This document shows, in pieces, positions 25,826 to 35,164 of a DNA stretch of 64,000 nt (its first letter is position 1; every line of letters starts with the position of its first letter). The translations under genes and the position numbers were made by a program. The stretch is from NCBI RefSeq assembly GCF_051251565.1, contig NZ_JBPOFB010000011.1, forward strand, positions 39,363-103,362, written 5' to 3'. The notes beneath the pieces are model-generated. The model had not been told where the DNA came from. It saw only the letters and a program-made list of their open reading frames with translations, and did not search any database. Source of the stretch: Marivita sp051251565. GTDB lineage: Bacteria > Pseudomonadota > Alphaproteobacteria > Rhodobacterales > Rhodobacteraceae.

Positions 25826-26977
25826 TCAATCTCTCGTCAAGGTCGCTACAAAAAAACCGTCTCCACCCTCTGTCAGGTCAAACCGCTTTTGAATGGCGCA
25901 TGTCCAGCCGGTATGCCGCGCAAGAAATGCTTCAATTTGATCTTCATTTTCGCGCGTCAGCACCGAGCATGTGGCATAGGCAAGCGTGCCGCCTGCGCCG
26001 ACGCGTGCGGTTGCCGTGTCGAGAATTTCAGCCTGAATGCGCGTCACCGCCTCAAGCATATCGGGCGTGAGTCGCCATTTCCCTTCGGGTGATCGCCGCC
26101 AAGAGCCACTGCCGGAACAGGGCACGTCGCACAAAACAAGGTCATATGTGCCCTTCGGCGTCTGCGTCAGGGTCACCTTTGCCCCGGCACGATCGGCCCG
26201 CGCGGGCAGATCGGACATGCGGCGCGGGTCAGCATCATGCGCCTCAACAGGTCCACGCAGCCTGGCGGCCATGGCCAGCGTTTTGCCGCCGCCGCCTGCG
26301 CAATAATCCAGAACGCGCATGCCGTTCGACAAAGGCAATGCATCGACAACCGCCTGACTTGCCACGTCCTGCAATTCGACCAGCCCGGTTTGATAGGCCC
26401 GCGATTGTGCAACACGGCGCGCGCCGTCCAGAATTTCCAGCGCGGTGTCCGAGAGCGGGTGCGGCGCGGTGTCGATCCCTTCGACCAAGAGCGCGGATTG
26501 CGCATCACTGCGATTTGTTTTCAAGGTGTTGACCCGCAAAAACACTGACGCTCGGTGGCGCAATGCTTCAGCAGTTTGTTGAGCTTTGCCCTGCAAGTCA
26601 CTGGTAAATATATTATATATATAATCTGGAAGGTCGCAGGCTTTACCCTCGGTTGGCTCGGCACCGCCCGCCTTTTCCGCATCGGTCAACGGCGTCAGCG
26701 CGTAGCCTTCGCCAGTGAACAGATCGTCCGGGTCAAGATCAGTCTGGCGCAACCGGCCCAGCACACGCAGCCTGCCGGATGTGCCGCCGCCCAACGCCGC
26801 AGTGCTGCGCCACGCACGCAGGATGTCGTACACGTGATCCCGGATCGCAGCGCGGTCCTTGGACCCGGCAAAGCGGGATCGCCGCGCCCATGTGGTCAGT
26901 GCCTTTTCCGCCGCCTCGCCCGCCTCGATCTGGTCAAGGATTTGCGCAGCGGCGGCCCAGCGTGCAGCCGGGGTCAT
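25826..26977 (-). CDS. rsmB: RsmB/NOP-family RNA cytosine C5-methyltransferase
   Basis: A 383-residue protein with an N-terminal NusB-like region (about 1-70) and a SAM-dependent methyltransferase domain. Visible are the SAM motif VLDYCAGGGGKTLAMAA, the DVPCSGSGSWRRSPEGKW block with the catalytic Cys in motif IV, and the YATCSVLTRENEDQI block with the second Cys in motif VI. It probably makes m5C in 16S rRNA. One inner segment, DYIYNIFTSDL, is encoded by an unusual TATATTATATATATAAT run at about 26608-26624. It starts 18 nt after guaB. Confidence 0.88.
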   Translation of the reverse strand: MTPAARWAAAAQILDQIEAGEAAEKALTTWARRSRFAGSKDRAAIRDHVYDILRAWRSTAALGGGTSGRLRVLGRLRQTDLDPDDLFTGEGYALTPLTDAEKAGGAEPTEGKACDLPDYIYNIFTSDLQGKAQQTAEALRHRASVFLRVNTLKTNRSDAQSALLVEGIDTAPHPLSDTALEILDGARRVAQSRAYQTGLVELQDVASQAVVDALPLSNGMRVLDYCAGGGGKTLAMAARLRGPVEAHDADPRRMSDLPARADRAGAKVTLTQTPKGTYDLVLCDVPCSGSGSWRRSPEGKWRLTPDMLEAVTRIQAEILDTATARVGAGGTLAYATCSVLTRENEDQIEAFLARHTGWTCAIQKRFDLTEGGDGFFVATLTRD

Positions 26978-26995
26978 GTTGTGACGACCTTTCGA

Positions 26996-28444
26996 TCAGG
27001 ACAGGCGGTAATTCGGCGATTCACGGGTGATCTGAACATCGTGCACATGGCTTTCTTTAAGTCCGGCCCCGGTGATTTTGACGAATTGGCAATTGGAGCG
27101 CATTTCTTCGATTGTGGCGCAACCGGTATAGCCCATTGCCGCGCGCAAGCCGCCCACAAGCTGGTGAAGCACCGCGCCGGCAGAGCCTTTGTAAGGAACC
27201 TGCCCTTCGATGCCTTCGGGCACCAACTTGTCATTGGCGGCGTCTTTCTGGAAATAACGATCCGCCGATCCACGCGCCATTGCGCCGATAGATCCCATGC
27301 CGCGATACGCCTTAAAGCTTCGGCCTTGGTACAGGATCACCTCGCCGGGGCTTTCGTCGGTGCCTGCGATCATGCTGCCGACCATTGCACAAGATGCGCC
27401 TGCTGCGATCGCCTTGGCGAAATCGCCCGAGAACTTGATGCCCCCGTCGGCAATGACCGGGATGTCACCCGCAGCCTTGGCGCAATCCATGATCGCGGTC
27501 AGCTGGGGCACCCCCACACCTGCGACCATACGAGTGGTGCAGATCGATCCCGGACCGATGCCCACCTTGATGGCGTCTGCACCTGCGTCGATCAGGGCGC
27601 GCGTGGCTTCGCCGGTGGCGACGTTGCCCGCAATCACCTGCACTTCGTTAGACAGGGTTTTGGCGCGGGTCACGGCCTCGATCACGCCGCGTGAATGGCC
27701 GTGCGCGGTGTCGATGACAACAATGTCCACCCCTGCGGCAACCAGTTCCTGGGTCCGTTCAAACCCTGCATCGCCCACCGACGTTGCGGCGGCGACGCGC
27801 AGACGCCCCAGATCATCCTTGCACGCTGTCGGGTTGAGAACTGCCTGCTGCGTGTCCTTCAGCGTCAAAAGCCCGGTCAGCTTGTTGTCGCCATCGACCA
27901 CCAAAAGTTTTTCGATGCGGCGCGATTTCATCAGGCTGATCGCTTCGTCGCGGTCGGCGGGTTCGCGCAGGATGGCCAAGTTGTCCGATGTCATCATGAC
28001 CCGGACCGGTGTGTCATCGGACGTGGCAAAGCGCATATCGCGGTTGGTGACGATGCCCACAACGCGGCCTTTTTCGTCGACCACCGGGAAGCCAGTGAAA
28101 TTATACCGCTCGATCAGGGCTTTGGCGTCTGCCAATGTCTGATCAGGGCGCAAAGTGACAGGGCTATAGACAATCCCACTCTCGAACCGTTTGACGCGGC
28201 GCACTTCGCGGGCCTGCTGTTCAATGCTCAGGTTCTTGTGGATCACGCCCATGCCACCGGCCTGCGCCATGGTGATGGCCATGCGCCCTTCGGTGACCGT
28301 ATCCATCGCAGAGCTGAGCAACGGAATGTTCAGGGCGATGGTTTTGGTCACCCATGTCCGCGTGTCAGCGGTGGCTGGCAAGACGTTGGACGCCCCCGGC
28401 ACCAGAAGAACATCATCAAAGGTGAGAGCCTCTCGAATCTCCAT
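26996..28444 (-). CDS. guaB: IMP dehydrogenase
   Basis: A 482-residue TIM-barrel enzyme converting IMP to XMP with NAD+, the committed step of GMP synthesis. The N-terminus EALTFDDVLLVPGAS, two CBS domains inserted at about 95-205 and the catalytic loop GIGPGSICTTRMVAGVG with active-site Cys are present. So are the phosphate-binding GGIKFSGDFAKAIAAGA and flap MGSIGAMARGSADRYFQ. It is followed on the same strand by rsmB. Confidence 0.97.
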   Translation of the reverse strand: MEIREALTFDDVLLVPGASNVLPATADTRTWVTKTIALNIPLLSSAMDTVTEGRMAITMAQAGGMGVIHKNLSIEQQAREVRRVKRFESGIVYSPVTLRPDQTLADAKALIERYNFTGFPVVDEKGRVVGIVTNRDMRFATSDDTPVRVMMTSDNLAILREPADRDEAISLMKSRRIEKLLVVDGDNKLTGLLTLKDTQQAVLNPTACKDDLGRLRVAAATSVGDAGFERTQELVAAGVDIVVIDTAHGHSRGVIEAVTRAKTLSNEVQVIAGNVATGEATRALIDAGADAIKVGIGPGSICTTRMVAGVGVPQLTAIMDCAKAAGDIPVIADGGIKFSGDFAKAIAAGASCAMVGSMIAGTDESPGEVILYQGRSFKAYRGMGSIGAMARGSADRYFQKDAANDKLVPEGIEGQVPYKGSAGAVLHQLVGGLRAAMGYTGCATIEEMRSNCQFVKITGAGLKESHVHDVQITRESPNYRLS

Positions 28445-28581
28445 CGGAATCCCTTTCCACGGACAGCATCGTTTGGCACGTCCCTATTTCATGGGTTGCC
28501 CTTGGGGGAAAGCCCCAATCCGCTCTTTACGGCGGCAAGGGGCTGCCGCACTCTGGTCCCGGACCAACAGGAGCACCCCAC

Positions 28582-29541
28582 ATGGCCCATGGATACGACG
28601 CAGGACGCCTGAACCTGCCCTTCACTGGCATTTGCACCTTTGCGCGCAGCCCGTATCAACCGGACTGGAGCGCGATTGACGCGGATGTGGCGGTGCTTGG
28701 CGCGCCGTTCGATGCGGGCACGCAATGGCGGGCGGGGGCGCGGTTCGGACCGCGCGGTGTGCGCGAAGCGTCCACCCTGTTCAGCTTTGGTCATGCCGGG
28801 GCCTATGACCACGAAGACGACGCAACCTATCTGGCGGCCACGCGCATCCTCGATCTGGGGGATGCCGACATCATCCACACCGACACGGCGCAAAGCCATG
28901 CCAACATCGCGTCTGGTGTACGCGCAATCCGCGCCGCCGGTGCCCTGCCCGTTGTCATTGGTGGGGATCATTCGATCAACATTCCCTGCATCGACGCGTT
29001 TGCGGGGGCCACACCGTTCCACGTCCTGCAAATTGACGCGCATCTGGATTTTGTCGATGAACGTCACGGGGTGCGCAGCGGTCACGGCAACCCGATGCGC
29101 CGCGCGTCCGAGAAACCATGGGTCAGTGGGATGACACAGGTGGGCATCCGCAATGTCAGCTCGACCGCGCGCGAGGGGTACGAGGACGCCCGCGCGCGCG
29201 GATCGGATATCCTGTCGGTGCGGCAAGCCCGCGCCTTGGGGCCAGAGGGCGTGGCCAGCCGTCTGCCCAAAGGCGCGCCCGTCTATATCACCATCGACAT
29301 TGACGCGTTCTGCCCCTCAATCGCGCCGGGCACCGGCACGCCAAGCCATGGCGGTTTTTTGTATTACGACGTGCTGGAACTTCTCCAGCAGGTGGCACAG
29401 CGCCACGAGATCGTCGGCATCGACCTTGTCGAAGTGGCCCCGGATTATGACCCGACAGGATCAACGTCGATCCTCGCGGCGCAGGTCTTGATGAACCTAC
29501 TGGGCTTCATTTTCCATGCCCGTCAAACAGGCACGATCTGA
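28582..29541 (+). CDS. speB: Agmatinase
   Basis: A 319-residue ureohydrolase, full length for the family, hydrolysing agmatine to putrescine and urea with two Mn2+. Metal-binding motifs are GGDHS (near residue 132), DAHLD (near 152) and DIDAFCPSIAPGTGTP (near 238), all complete. Guanidino-acid substrates are possible, because agmatinase-family specificity is hard to call from motifs. A CAGGAG ribosome site precedes ATG 28582. It is divergent from guaB. Confidence 0.88.
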   Translation: MAHGYDAGRLNLPFTGICTFARSPYQPDWSAIDADVAVLGAPFDAGTQWRAGARFGPRGVREASTLFSFGHAGAYDHEDDATYLAATRILDLGDADIIHTDTAQSHANIASGVRAIRAAGALPVVIGGDHSINIPCIDAFAGATPFHVLQIDAHLDFVDERHGVRSGHGNPMRRASEKPWVSGMTQVGIRNVSSTAREGYEDARARGSDILSVRQARALGPEGVASRLPKGAPVYITIDIDAFCPSIAPGTGTPSHGGFLYYDVLELLQQVAQRHEIVGIDLVEVAPDYDPTGSTSILAAQVLMNLLGFIFHARQTGTI

Positions 29542-29649
29542 TCATATCGACAGCTTTTCGCCGACAGCGCAGGGACCCGACACATCGATGTTGCGTTTTT
29601 GGTGCAGGGCTGTGTTGACTGACAAAAAAAATCGAAGAGGCAGGACATC

Positions 29650-30801
29650 ATGACCAAACCGCTTGCAGGCATCACCATTCTAGACCTCACCCATGTGCTT
29701 GCCGGGCCGTTTTCATCGATGACGCTGGCCGATCTGGGCGCGCATGTGATCAAGATCGAACGGCCGGGCGTGGGCGATGACACCCGTGCCTTTCCACCCT
29801 TTGCGAACGGGAAATCGGCGTATTTCGCCGCTATCAACCACAGCAAGAAATCCATTGCGCTTGACCTCAAATCCGATGCCGACCGCGAGATCTTTGAACG
29901 CCTTTTGACGCGCGCGGATGTGATCCTTGAAAACTACCGCCCCGGCGTGATGGAGCGGTTGGGCTATGGCTGGGACGACCTGCATGCGCATTATCCACGG
30001 CTGATCTATGGCGCGGTGTCCGGCTTTGGCCATACCGGCCCCGAGGCCAAGCGCCCCGCCTATGACATGGTGGTGCAGGCGCGCGGTGGGGTCATGTCGA
30101 TCACCGGCGAAAAGGGCCGCGACCCGGTACGCGTGGGCGCCTCCATCGGTGATATCGTGGCGGGCATGTATCTGAGCCAAGGGGTGCTGGCCGCCCTGAT
30201 GGACCGCGAACGCACGGGACTTGGGCGCAAGGTGGACGTGGCGATGCTGGATGCACAATTGGCAATCCTTGAACATGCCATCGCCATCACCAGCGTGACG
30301 GGCACGCCGCCGGTGCCCACCGGCGCGCGGCACCCGTCGATTGCTCCGTTCGAGACATTCCACGCCTCCGACGGACTGTTCGTGATCGCGGCGGGCAATG
30401 ATGTGCTGTTCGAAAAGCTTTGCGTGGCACTGAACCTGCCGCTGGCCGATGATCCGCGCTTTGCCACCAATCCCGCGCGTGTTGAACACACCCGGCTTTT
30501 GAAACGGTTGATCGAAGCGGTGACGCTGGACAAAACCCGCGCGCATTGGATCGCAAAGCTGGGGGCGGCAGGCATTCCAAGCGGTCCCATTCAGGATCTG
30601 GCGCAGGTGATGCGCGACCCGCAGATTTTAGCCCGCAACATGGTGGTGGATGTGCTTGACCGCAACGGACGCCCCGCCTTTAAGGCGGCAGGCAATCCGA
30701 TCAAGATGACCGGGTTGGGCGATCCGACCGTGCGACCCGCCGCCCCCGATCTGGACGGCGACCGGGGCGAAATCCTGCGCTGGCTTGAGGGCAAGGGCTA
30801 G
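29650..30801 (+). CDS. CaiB/BaiF-type (class III) CoA-transferase
   Basis: A 383-residue family III CoA-transferase, which moves CoA between carboxylic acids through an aspartyl-CoA intermediate. Signatures are GITILDLTHVLAGPFSSMTLADLGAHVIKIE at the N-terminus (split here around the conserved LAGP), ALDLKSDADREIFERLLTRADV, and the catalytic Asp region GASIGDIVAGMYLSQGVLAAL near 165-185. Formyl-CoA-, succinyl-CoA- or other acyl-CoA substrates cannot be distinguished. An AGAGGCAGGA ribosome site precedes ATG 29650. Confidence 0.9.
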   Translation: MTKPLAGITILDLTHVLAGPFSSMTLADLGAHVIKIERPGVGDDTRAFPPFANGKSAYFAAINHSKKSIALDLKSDADREIFERLLTRADVILENYRPGVMERLGYGWDDLHAHYPRLIYGAVSGFGHTGPEAKRPAYDMVVQARGGVMSITGEKGRDPVRVGASIGDIVAGMYLSQGVLAALMDRERTGLGRKVDVAMLDAQLAILEHAIAITSVTGTPPVPTGARHPSIAPFETFHASDGLFVIAAGNDVLFEKLCVALNLPLADDPRFATNPARVEHTRLLKRLIEAVTLDKTRAHWIAKLGAAGIPSGPIQDLAQVMRDPQILARNMVVDVLDRNGRPAFKAAGNPIKMTGLGDPTVRPAAPDLDGDRGEILRWLEGKG

Positions 30802-31153
30802 CCCCGAGCGACCGGACCTGAGCCCTGCGCATCTAAATGCGCGGCGCGGCACCGAACGCAGGCTTTCGAAATCCTTAACGTCTGTGTCGCACCTTCCCCC
30901 CACAAAAGCTTTTGAGCGGGAAGGGTCACTCCCATGCCGCGACACCAAAACTGACATCACTCTCAGCTGCCCCAAACCGGGGCCGACCATGAGAGACCGG
31001 TCACACAAGGCCCCGAAACCGGGGTACAGGTCCCAAGGCGCAGGCCTTGGTTGTTTGAGAGAACGGTCAGGCCCAAGGGGCGGCGCCGCTTCCATACCAC
31101 ATCGCAGGCCTTTGCGCCCTGCCCGCAAGTTTGCGGGCGGGCCAAACGGCGTG
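30802..31153. other. Gene-free, hairpin-rich intergenic region
   Basis: This 352-nt stretch lies between convergent genes (CoA-transferase and DM13 protein). It contains two near-identical short hairpins, CCCCAAACCGGGG (30970-30982) and CCCCGAAACCGGGG (31011-31024), an AAAAGCTTTT palindrome near 30904, and a perfect GCCCGCAAGTTTGCGGGC hairpin near 31123-31140. No coding potential is evident on either strand. The last hairpin may help end the DM13 transcript, though no T-run follows. Confidence 0.5.
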
Positions 31154-31624
31154 TCAGCGATATTGACCGGCAGTGATGAATTCACCGAAGGCCTCGCACC
31201 AGATCAACACGGTCGTGTAGGCGCTGACATCCACCCCCTCGGGCACCTCCAGCAGAAAGCCGCCAAAGCTTTTCACATCCCCGATCCACACGGCCTGCGC
31301 CTTGATCGGCTCAAACTCGTCCTCGTGTTCGACAAATCGGTCGGTCAGGTAGAGCTTGAAATCCGGACCCGGCGACAGCGCGCCTTCGTGTACGATCATG
31401 CGATCCGACAGGCTGATCGTGCCCTCGCCCCAATGCAACCGATCACTGCCGCGCAGATCGCGGGTCAATTCGGTTGTGAAGCTGGCGTTGGCGGCTTCAG
31501 CCTCAAGCGCGGCAGCATCGGGCGATGGCGGCGCGGTCAGGATCGGCAAAAGGTAGATGCCAAGCGCAAACCCAATGGCGCCGGCGATGCCATGTGTGAT
31601 CAGAAGCCCCAAAACCCGTTTCAT
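31154..31624 (-). CDS. DM13-domain membrane-anchored protein
   Basis: A 156-residue protein with one N-terminal helix (about 5-30, LGLLITHGIAGAIGFALGIY) and a soluble domain matching DM13/electron-transfer DM13-like proteins (LHWGEGTISLSD, LSPGPDFKLYLTDRFVE, VKSFGGFLLEVPEGVD, YTTVLIWCEAFGEFITAGQ). The Cys in VLIWCEAFG is the conserved residue of this domain. The domain faces the periplasm; its role is uncertain. Start at 31624 is preferred because AAAGGAG sits at the right distance; the upstream ATG at 31633 lies too close to it. Confidence 0.8.
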   Translation of the reverse strand: MKRVLGLLITHGIAGAIGFALGIYLLPILTAPPSPDAAALEAEAANASFTTELTRDLRGSDRLHWGEGTISLSDRMIVHEGALSPGPDFKLYLTDRFVEHEDEFEPIKAQAVWIGDVKSFGGFLLEVPEGVDVSAYTTVLIWCEAFGEFITAGQYR

Positions 31625-31782
31625 TCCCAACATCTCCTTTGCGCTGTTCCTCAACCAGCATAGCGCCAAATCGACCGGCAGCGCACCCCATGACGTTCTG
31701 CATAAACATTATGACGTAAATCACCTTTTTCCAAACGCCGCGGGCGCTATGGTCCGGGACAACCGTGATCAGAGAGATTCCC

Positions 31783-33831
31783 ATGTCCCATCAAGACCCG
31801 CTTGTTGTCTTCACCCCGTCCGGCAAACGTGGCCGCTTTGCCGTTGGCACTCCGGTGCTTACCGCCGCGCGGCAATTGGGGGTGGACCTCGACAGCGTGT
31901 GCGGCGGGCGCGGCATCTGCTCCAAGTGCCAGATCACACCTGGCTATGGCGAGTTCTCGAAACATGGTGTCACAGCCCGCGACGGCGCGCTGTCGGACTG
32001 GAATGCGGTCGAGGCCCGGTACGACGAAAAGCGCGGGTTGAAACCGGGGCGGCGTCTGGGCTGTCAGGCGACAGTACAGGGCGACATCGTGATCGACGTG
32101 CCCCCCGAATCCCAGGTCCACCGCCAAGTCGTGCGCAAAGCCGCAAGCGCGCGGGTGATCGAAATGGACCCCGCAACACGGCTGTATTACGTCGTCGTCG
32201 AAGAGCCGGACATGCACACCCCCACCGGCGATCTGGAACGGGTGGCCCGCGCGCTTGGAACCCAATGGGACATCCCCGAAATCACCTGCGCCTTCCCGGT
32301 GCTGACCCAGCTTCAGACCCATCTGCGTAAAGGCAAATGGGCGATCACCGTGGCACTTCACAAAACTGGCAAAGACGCCACGCCACAGATTATCGCCGCG
32401 TGGCCGGGCCTGCACGAAGGTGGGCTGTACGGGTTGGCCATCGACCTTGGATCGACCACCGTGGCGGCGCACCTGACCAATCTCGACACCGGCGAGGTTG
32501 TGGCCTCATCCGGTATCATGAACCCCCAGATCCGCTTTGGCGAAGACCTGATGAGCCGGGTCAGCTATGCCATGATGAACCCCGGCGGCGACCGCGAAAT
32601 GACCCGCGCGGTGCGCGAGGCGATCAACACGCTGGCCGAGGAAATCGCCAAGGAAGCCGCGATTGACCCCGCACTGATCCTTGAGACGGTGTTTGTCTGC
32701 AACCCGGTGATGCACCACCTGCTGCTGGGCATCGACCCGGTTGAGCTGGGACAGGCCCCCTTCGCGCTGGCCACGTCGAACCACCTCAACCTGACCGCCC
32801 GTGATCTGGACCTGACCACCCTGCCCGCATCCACGCAAATCTACCTGCTGCCCTGCATCGCGGGCCATGTGGGGGCCGATGCCGCTGCCGTGGCACTGTC
32901 GGAACAGCCGGGAAAATCGGACGATCTGGTGCTGATCGTCGATGTGGGCACCAATGCGGAAATCCTGCTGGGCAACACCAGCCGCGTGCTGGCCTGTTCC
33001 TCGCCCACCGGCCCTGCGTTCGAAGGCGCACAGATCTCAAGCGGGCAGCGCGCCGCACCCGGGGCGATCGAGGCGATCCGCATTGACCCGGTCACCAAGA
33101 CCCCGCGCTTCCGCGTCATCGGCTGTGACACGTGGTCGGACGAGGATGGCTTTTGGGACGAAACCGCTGCGTCGGGCATCACCGGCATCTGCGGCTCTGG
33201 CATCATCGAGGCGGTGGCCGAGTTGCGCATTGCCGGGCTGCTGGACCCGTCGGGACTGATCGGATCGGCGGCGCAGACCGGGACCGACCGCTGCTTTGCC
33301 GAAGGGCGCACCAACGCCTACCTGATCCATGACGCCACCGCCGAGGGCGGCCCGCGCATCACCGTCACCCAAGGCGACATCCGCGCGATCCAGCTGGCCA
33401 AATCCGCGCTCTACGCGGGGGCGCGGCTGTTGATGGACGAGATGGGTGTGGACGTGGTGGACCGCGTGGTGCTTGCGGGCGCGTTTGGCGCGCATATCAG
33501 CGCCAAACACGCGATGGTGCTGGGGATGATCCCGGACGTGCCTCTCGACAAGGTCTCAAGCGCGGGCAACGCCGCAGGCACCGGCGCGCGCATCGCGCTG
33601 TGTAACCTGGCGGCACGGGCCGAGATCGAACGCACCGTGCGCCAGATCACCAAGGTCGAAACCGCCATCGAGCCGCGCTTTCAGGAACATTTCGTCGCCG
33701 CCAACGCCATCCCCCACGCCACCGACCCCTTCCCCGAACTGGGCAAGGTGGTGACGCTGCCCGTCGTCGGGTTCAACACGCAGGGGGATGGGAGTGATGG
33801 CGGACGGGTGAGACGGCGGAAGCGGGGGTGA
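31783..33831 (+). CDS. Ferredoxin-ASKHA corrinoid activation protein (RACo/RamA-like, DUF4445)
   Basis: A 682-residue protein. The N-terminal 2Fe-2S ferredoxin domain (about 1-95) has cluster ligands in VCGGRGICSKCQ and a later GCQA. A linker and a DUF4445/ASKHA ATPase domain follow (YGLAIDLGSTTVAAHLTNL near 225, LIVDVGTNAEILLG, SPTGPAFEGAQISSGQ, GICGSGIIEAVAEL, VVLAGAFGAHIS). Such proteins use ATP to reduce inactive Co(II) corrinoids on methyltransferase partners. The MttB-family enzyme at 13540-15075 is a plausible client. ATG 31783 is chosen over GTG 31765. The last residues are unusually Arg/Gly rich. Downstream the base composition drops sharply. Confidence 0.88.
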   Translation: MSHQDPLVVFTPSGKRGRFAVGTPVLTAARQLGVDLDSVCGGRGICSKCQITPGYGEFSKHGVTARDGALSDWNAVEARYDEKRGLKPGRRLGCQATVQGDIVIDVPPESQVHRQVVRKAASARVIEMDPATRLYYVVVEEPDMHTPTGDLERVARALGTQWDIPEITCAFPVLTQLQTHLRKGKWAITVALHKTGKDATPQIIAAWPGLHEGGLYGLAIDLGSTTVAAHLTNLDTGEVVASSGIMNPQIRFGEDLMSRVSYAMMNPGGDREMTRAVREAINTLAEEIAKEAAIDPALILETVFVCNPVMHHLLLGIDPVELGQAPFALATSNHLNLTARDLDLTTLPASTQIYLLPCIAGHVGADAAAVALSEQPGKSDDLVLIVDVGTNAEILLGNTSRVLACSSPTGPAFEGAQISSGQRAAPGAIEAIRIDPVTKTPRFRVIGCDTWSDEDGFWDETAASGITGICGSGIIEAVAELRIAGLLDPSGLIGSAAQTGTDRCFAEGRTNAYLIHDATAEGGPRITVTQGDIRAIQLAKSALYAGARLLMDEMGVDVVDRVVLAGAFGAHISAKHAMVLGMIPDVPLDKVSSAGNAAGTGARIALCNLAARAEIERTVRQITKVETAIEPRFQEHFVAANAIPHATDPFPELGKVVTLPVVGFNTQGDGSDGGRVRRRKRG

Positions 33832-33870
33832 TAGATGTTTGACCTCTGCGCCGCAGTCGAAAATACGTTT

Positions 33871-33912
33871 ACTTAAAGTCAAGCAACATTTTTTGGATAA
33901 TATACTTTAAGT
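33871..33912 (+). promoter_or_regulatory. Inverted repeat over a -10-like element upstream of the DUF262 gene
   Basis: A perfect 9-bp inverted repeat, ACTTAAAGT (33871-33879) and ACTTTAAGT (33904-33912), brackets AT-rich DNA and overlaps TATACT (33901-33906), a good -10 candidate. No clear -35 lies 17 nt upstream. The layout suggests an operator for self-repression of the two-gene module. Confidence 0.35.
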
Positions 33913-33980
33913 GGCGAAGCTTGGGCATTGCCAAAGGTTGGCTTTGAAAGCTACACTTTTTCCCATTGAAGGAGTGAGTA

Positions 33981-35150
33981 ATATTAGAAGCCGAAGATTT
34001 CTTTTTCGAAGATGAGGCAGCTGAAGGTGGCGAAGACTATAAGGTCAACGCATCCGACTTTTCAGATATTTTTGTTATTCCTTCTGACTGGACAGTTTCG
34101 ACACTTCGCCAAGAACTTGTAGACATTGTTGATTTAGAACCACACTTTCAGCGTCGAAGTGTGTGGACAACACGAGCCAAGTCGAAATTCATCAAATCAC
34201 TCATATTGGGAATACCAATACCACAAATTTTGCTTGCGGAGCGTCGCGAAGCACGAAACGAATTCCTCGTTCTTGATGGTAAACAACGTCTATCCGCAAT
34301 CAAAGAGTTCTTTGATGAAAATTTAGAAGATGGAAGTATATTTAAGCTGCAAGGGCTTGATGACCTGCGTGAGCTAAATGGACAAACATGGTCTAGCCTC
34401 AAAATCAATCATCCAAAGCTCGCACGTGCGATCGATGCCGCTGCAATTAGAACCGCTGTAATAAGGGGGTGGCGGAGAGATGATGTACTTTACGAGATAT
34501 TTCACCGACTGAATTCTGGATCTGTAAAGCTTTCTCCTATGGAATTGCGGATGTCGCTTATTCGCGGTCCGTTTGTAAGGGAGGCAATTAAACAGACGGC
34601 GGAATGTCCAAATCTCCAGAAAATGCTGGGTCTACGCCAACCCGACAAAAGAATGAAGGATGTTGAAGTTGCGATTCGGCATTTTGCATTTCAAGATTTT
34701 TCAATTGAGTATAAAGGTAACCTCAAAGAATTCCTTGATGATTTTTGCCGAAATAAGAATAAGGATTTTAACGTTGGCCAAGAGATAAAGGGAGTCGAGG
34801 AACTTGAGGCGCTCATTTCTGTTGGGCTTGAAGTTTTTGAAAAAGGTACTTTCTCGAAAAAGTATGATGCCGAAAAAAATCGTTTCGAGGGAGCATTTAA
34901 TAGAGCGATCTTTGATGTCGTGGGTGGATCATTGGCGGATTTATCGGTGCAAGAAGCTGCAAAAAGAGATCCAGATAAGTTTCGTGATTTGTTCAAGTCA
35001 ATGTTCACCAATACTTCTTTTGTGCGATCCGTGGAATCAACAACTAAGAGCATTACCGCGACGAAATACAGATTTAATGCTTGGTATAAAAAGATCGAAG
35101 ATGAATACGGCATTTTAGTTCGCCTACCGCTGATAAAGAGTAATGACTGA
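33981..35150 (+). CDS. DUF262-domain protein (GmrSD/ParB-like nuclease fold), start uncertain
   Basis: The frame encodes a DUF262 N-terminus: LEPHFQRRSVWTTRAKSKFI, then SLILGIPIPQILLAE, the VLDGKQRLSAI motif (DGQQR in GmrS), and FHRLNSGSVKLSPMELR. The family includes the NTP-dependent GmrS nuclease half and many uncharacterised defence proteins. A C-terminal GmrD/HNH domain is not visible. The frame is open from a TGA at 33975 but has no ATG/GTG/TTG until GTG 34161, inside the conserved motif. An AAGGAG (33969-33974) precedes ATA 33981. GTG 33974 in another frame would join after one extra base, so a one-base insertion is likely. AT-rich codons differ from all neighbours. Confidence 0.7.
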   Translation: MLEAEDFFFEDEAAEGGEDYKVNASDFSDIFVIPSDWTVSTLRQELVDIVDLEPHFQRRSVWTTRAKSKFIKSLILGIPIPQILLAERREARNEFLVLDGKQRLSAIKEFFDENLEDGSIFKLQGLDDLRELNGQTWSSLKINHPKLARAIDAAAIRTAVIRGWRRDDVLYEIFHRLNSGSVKLSPMELRMSLIRGPFVREAIKQTAECPNLQKMLGLRQPDKRMKDVEVAIRHFAFQDFSIEYKGNLKEFLDDFCRNKNKDFNVGQEIKGVEELEALISVGLEVFEKGTFSKKYDAEKNRFEGAFNRAIFDVVGGSLADLSVQEAAKRDPDKFRDLFKSMFTNTSFVRSVESTTKSITATKYRFNAWYKKIEDEYGILVRLPLIKSND

Positions 35151-35164
35151 AACTTCGGCTGAGT

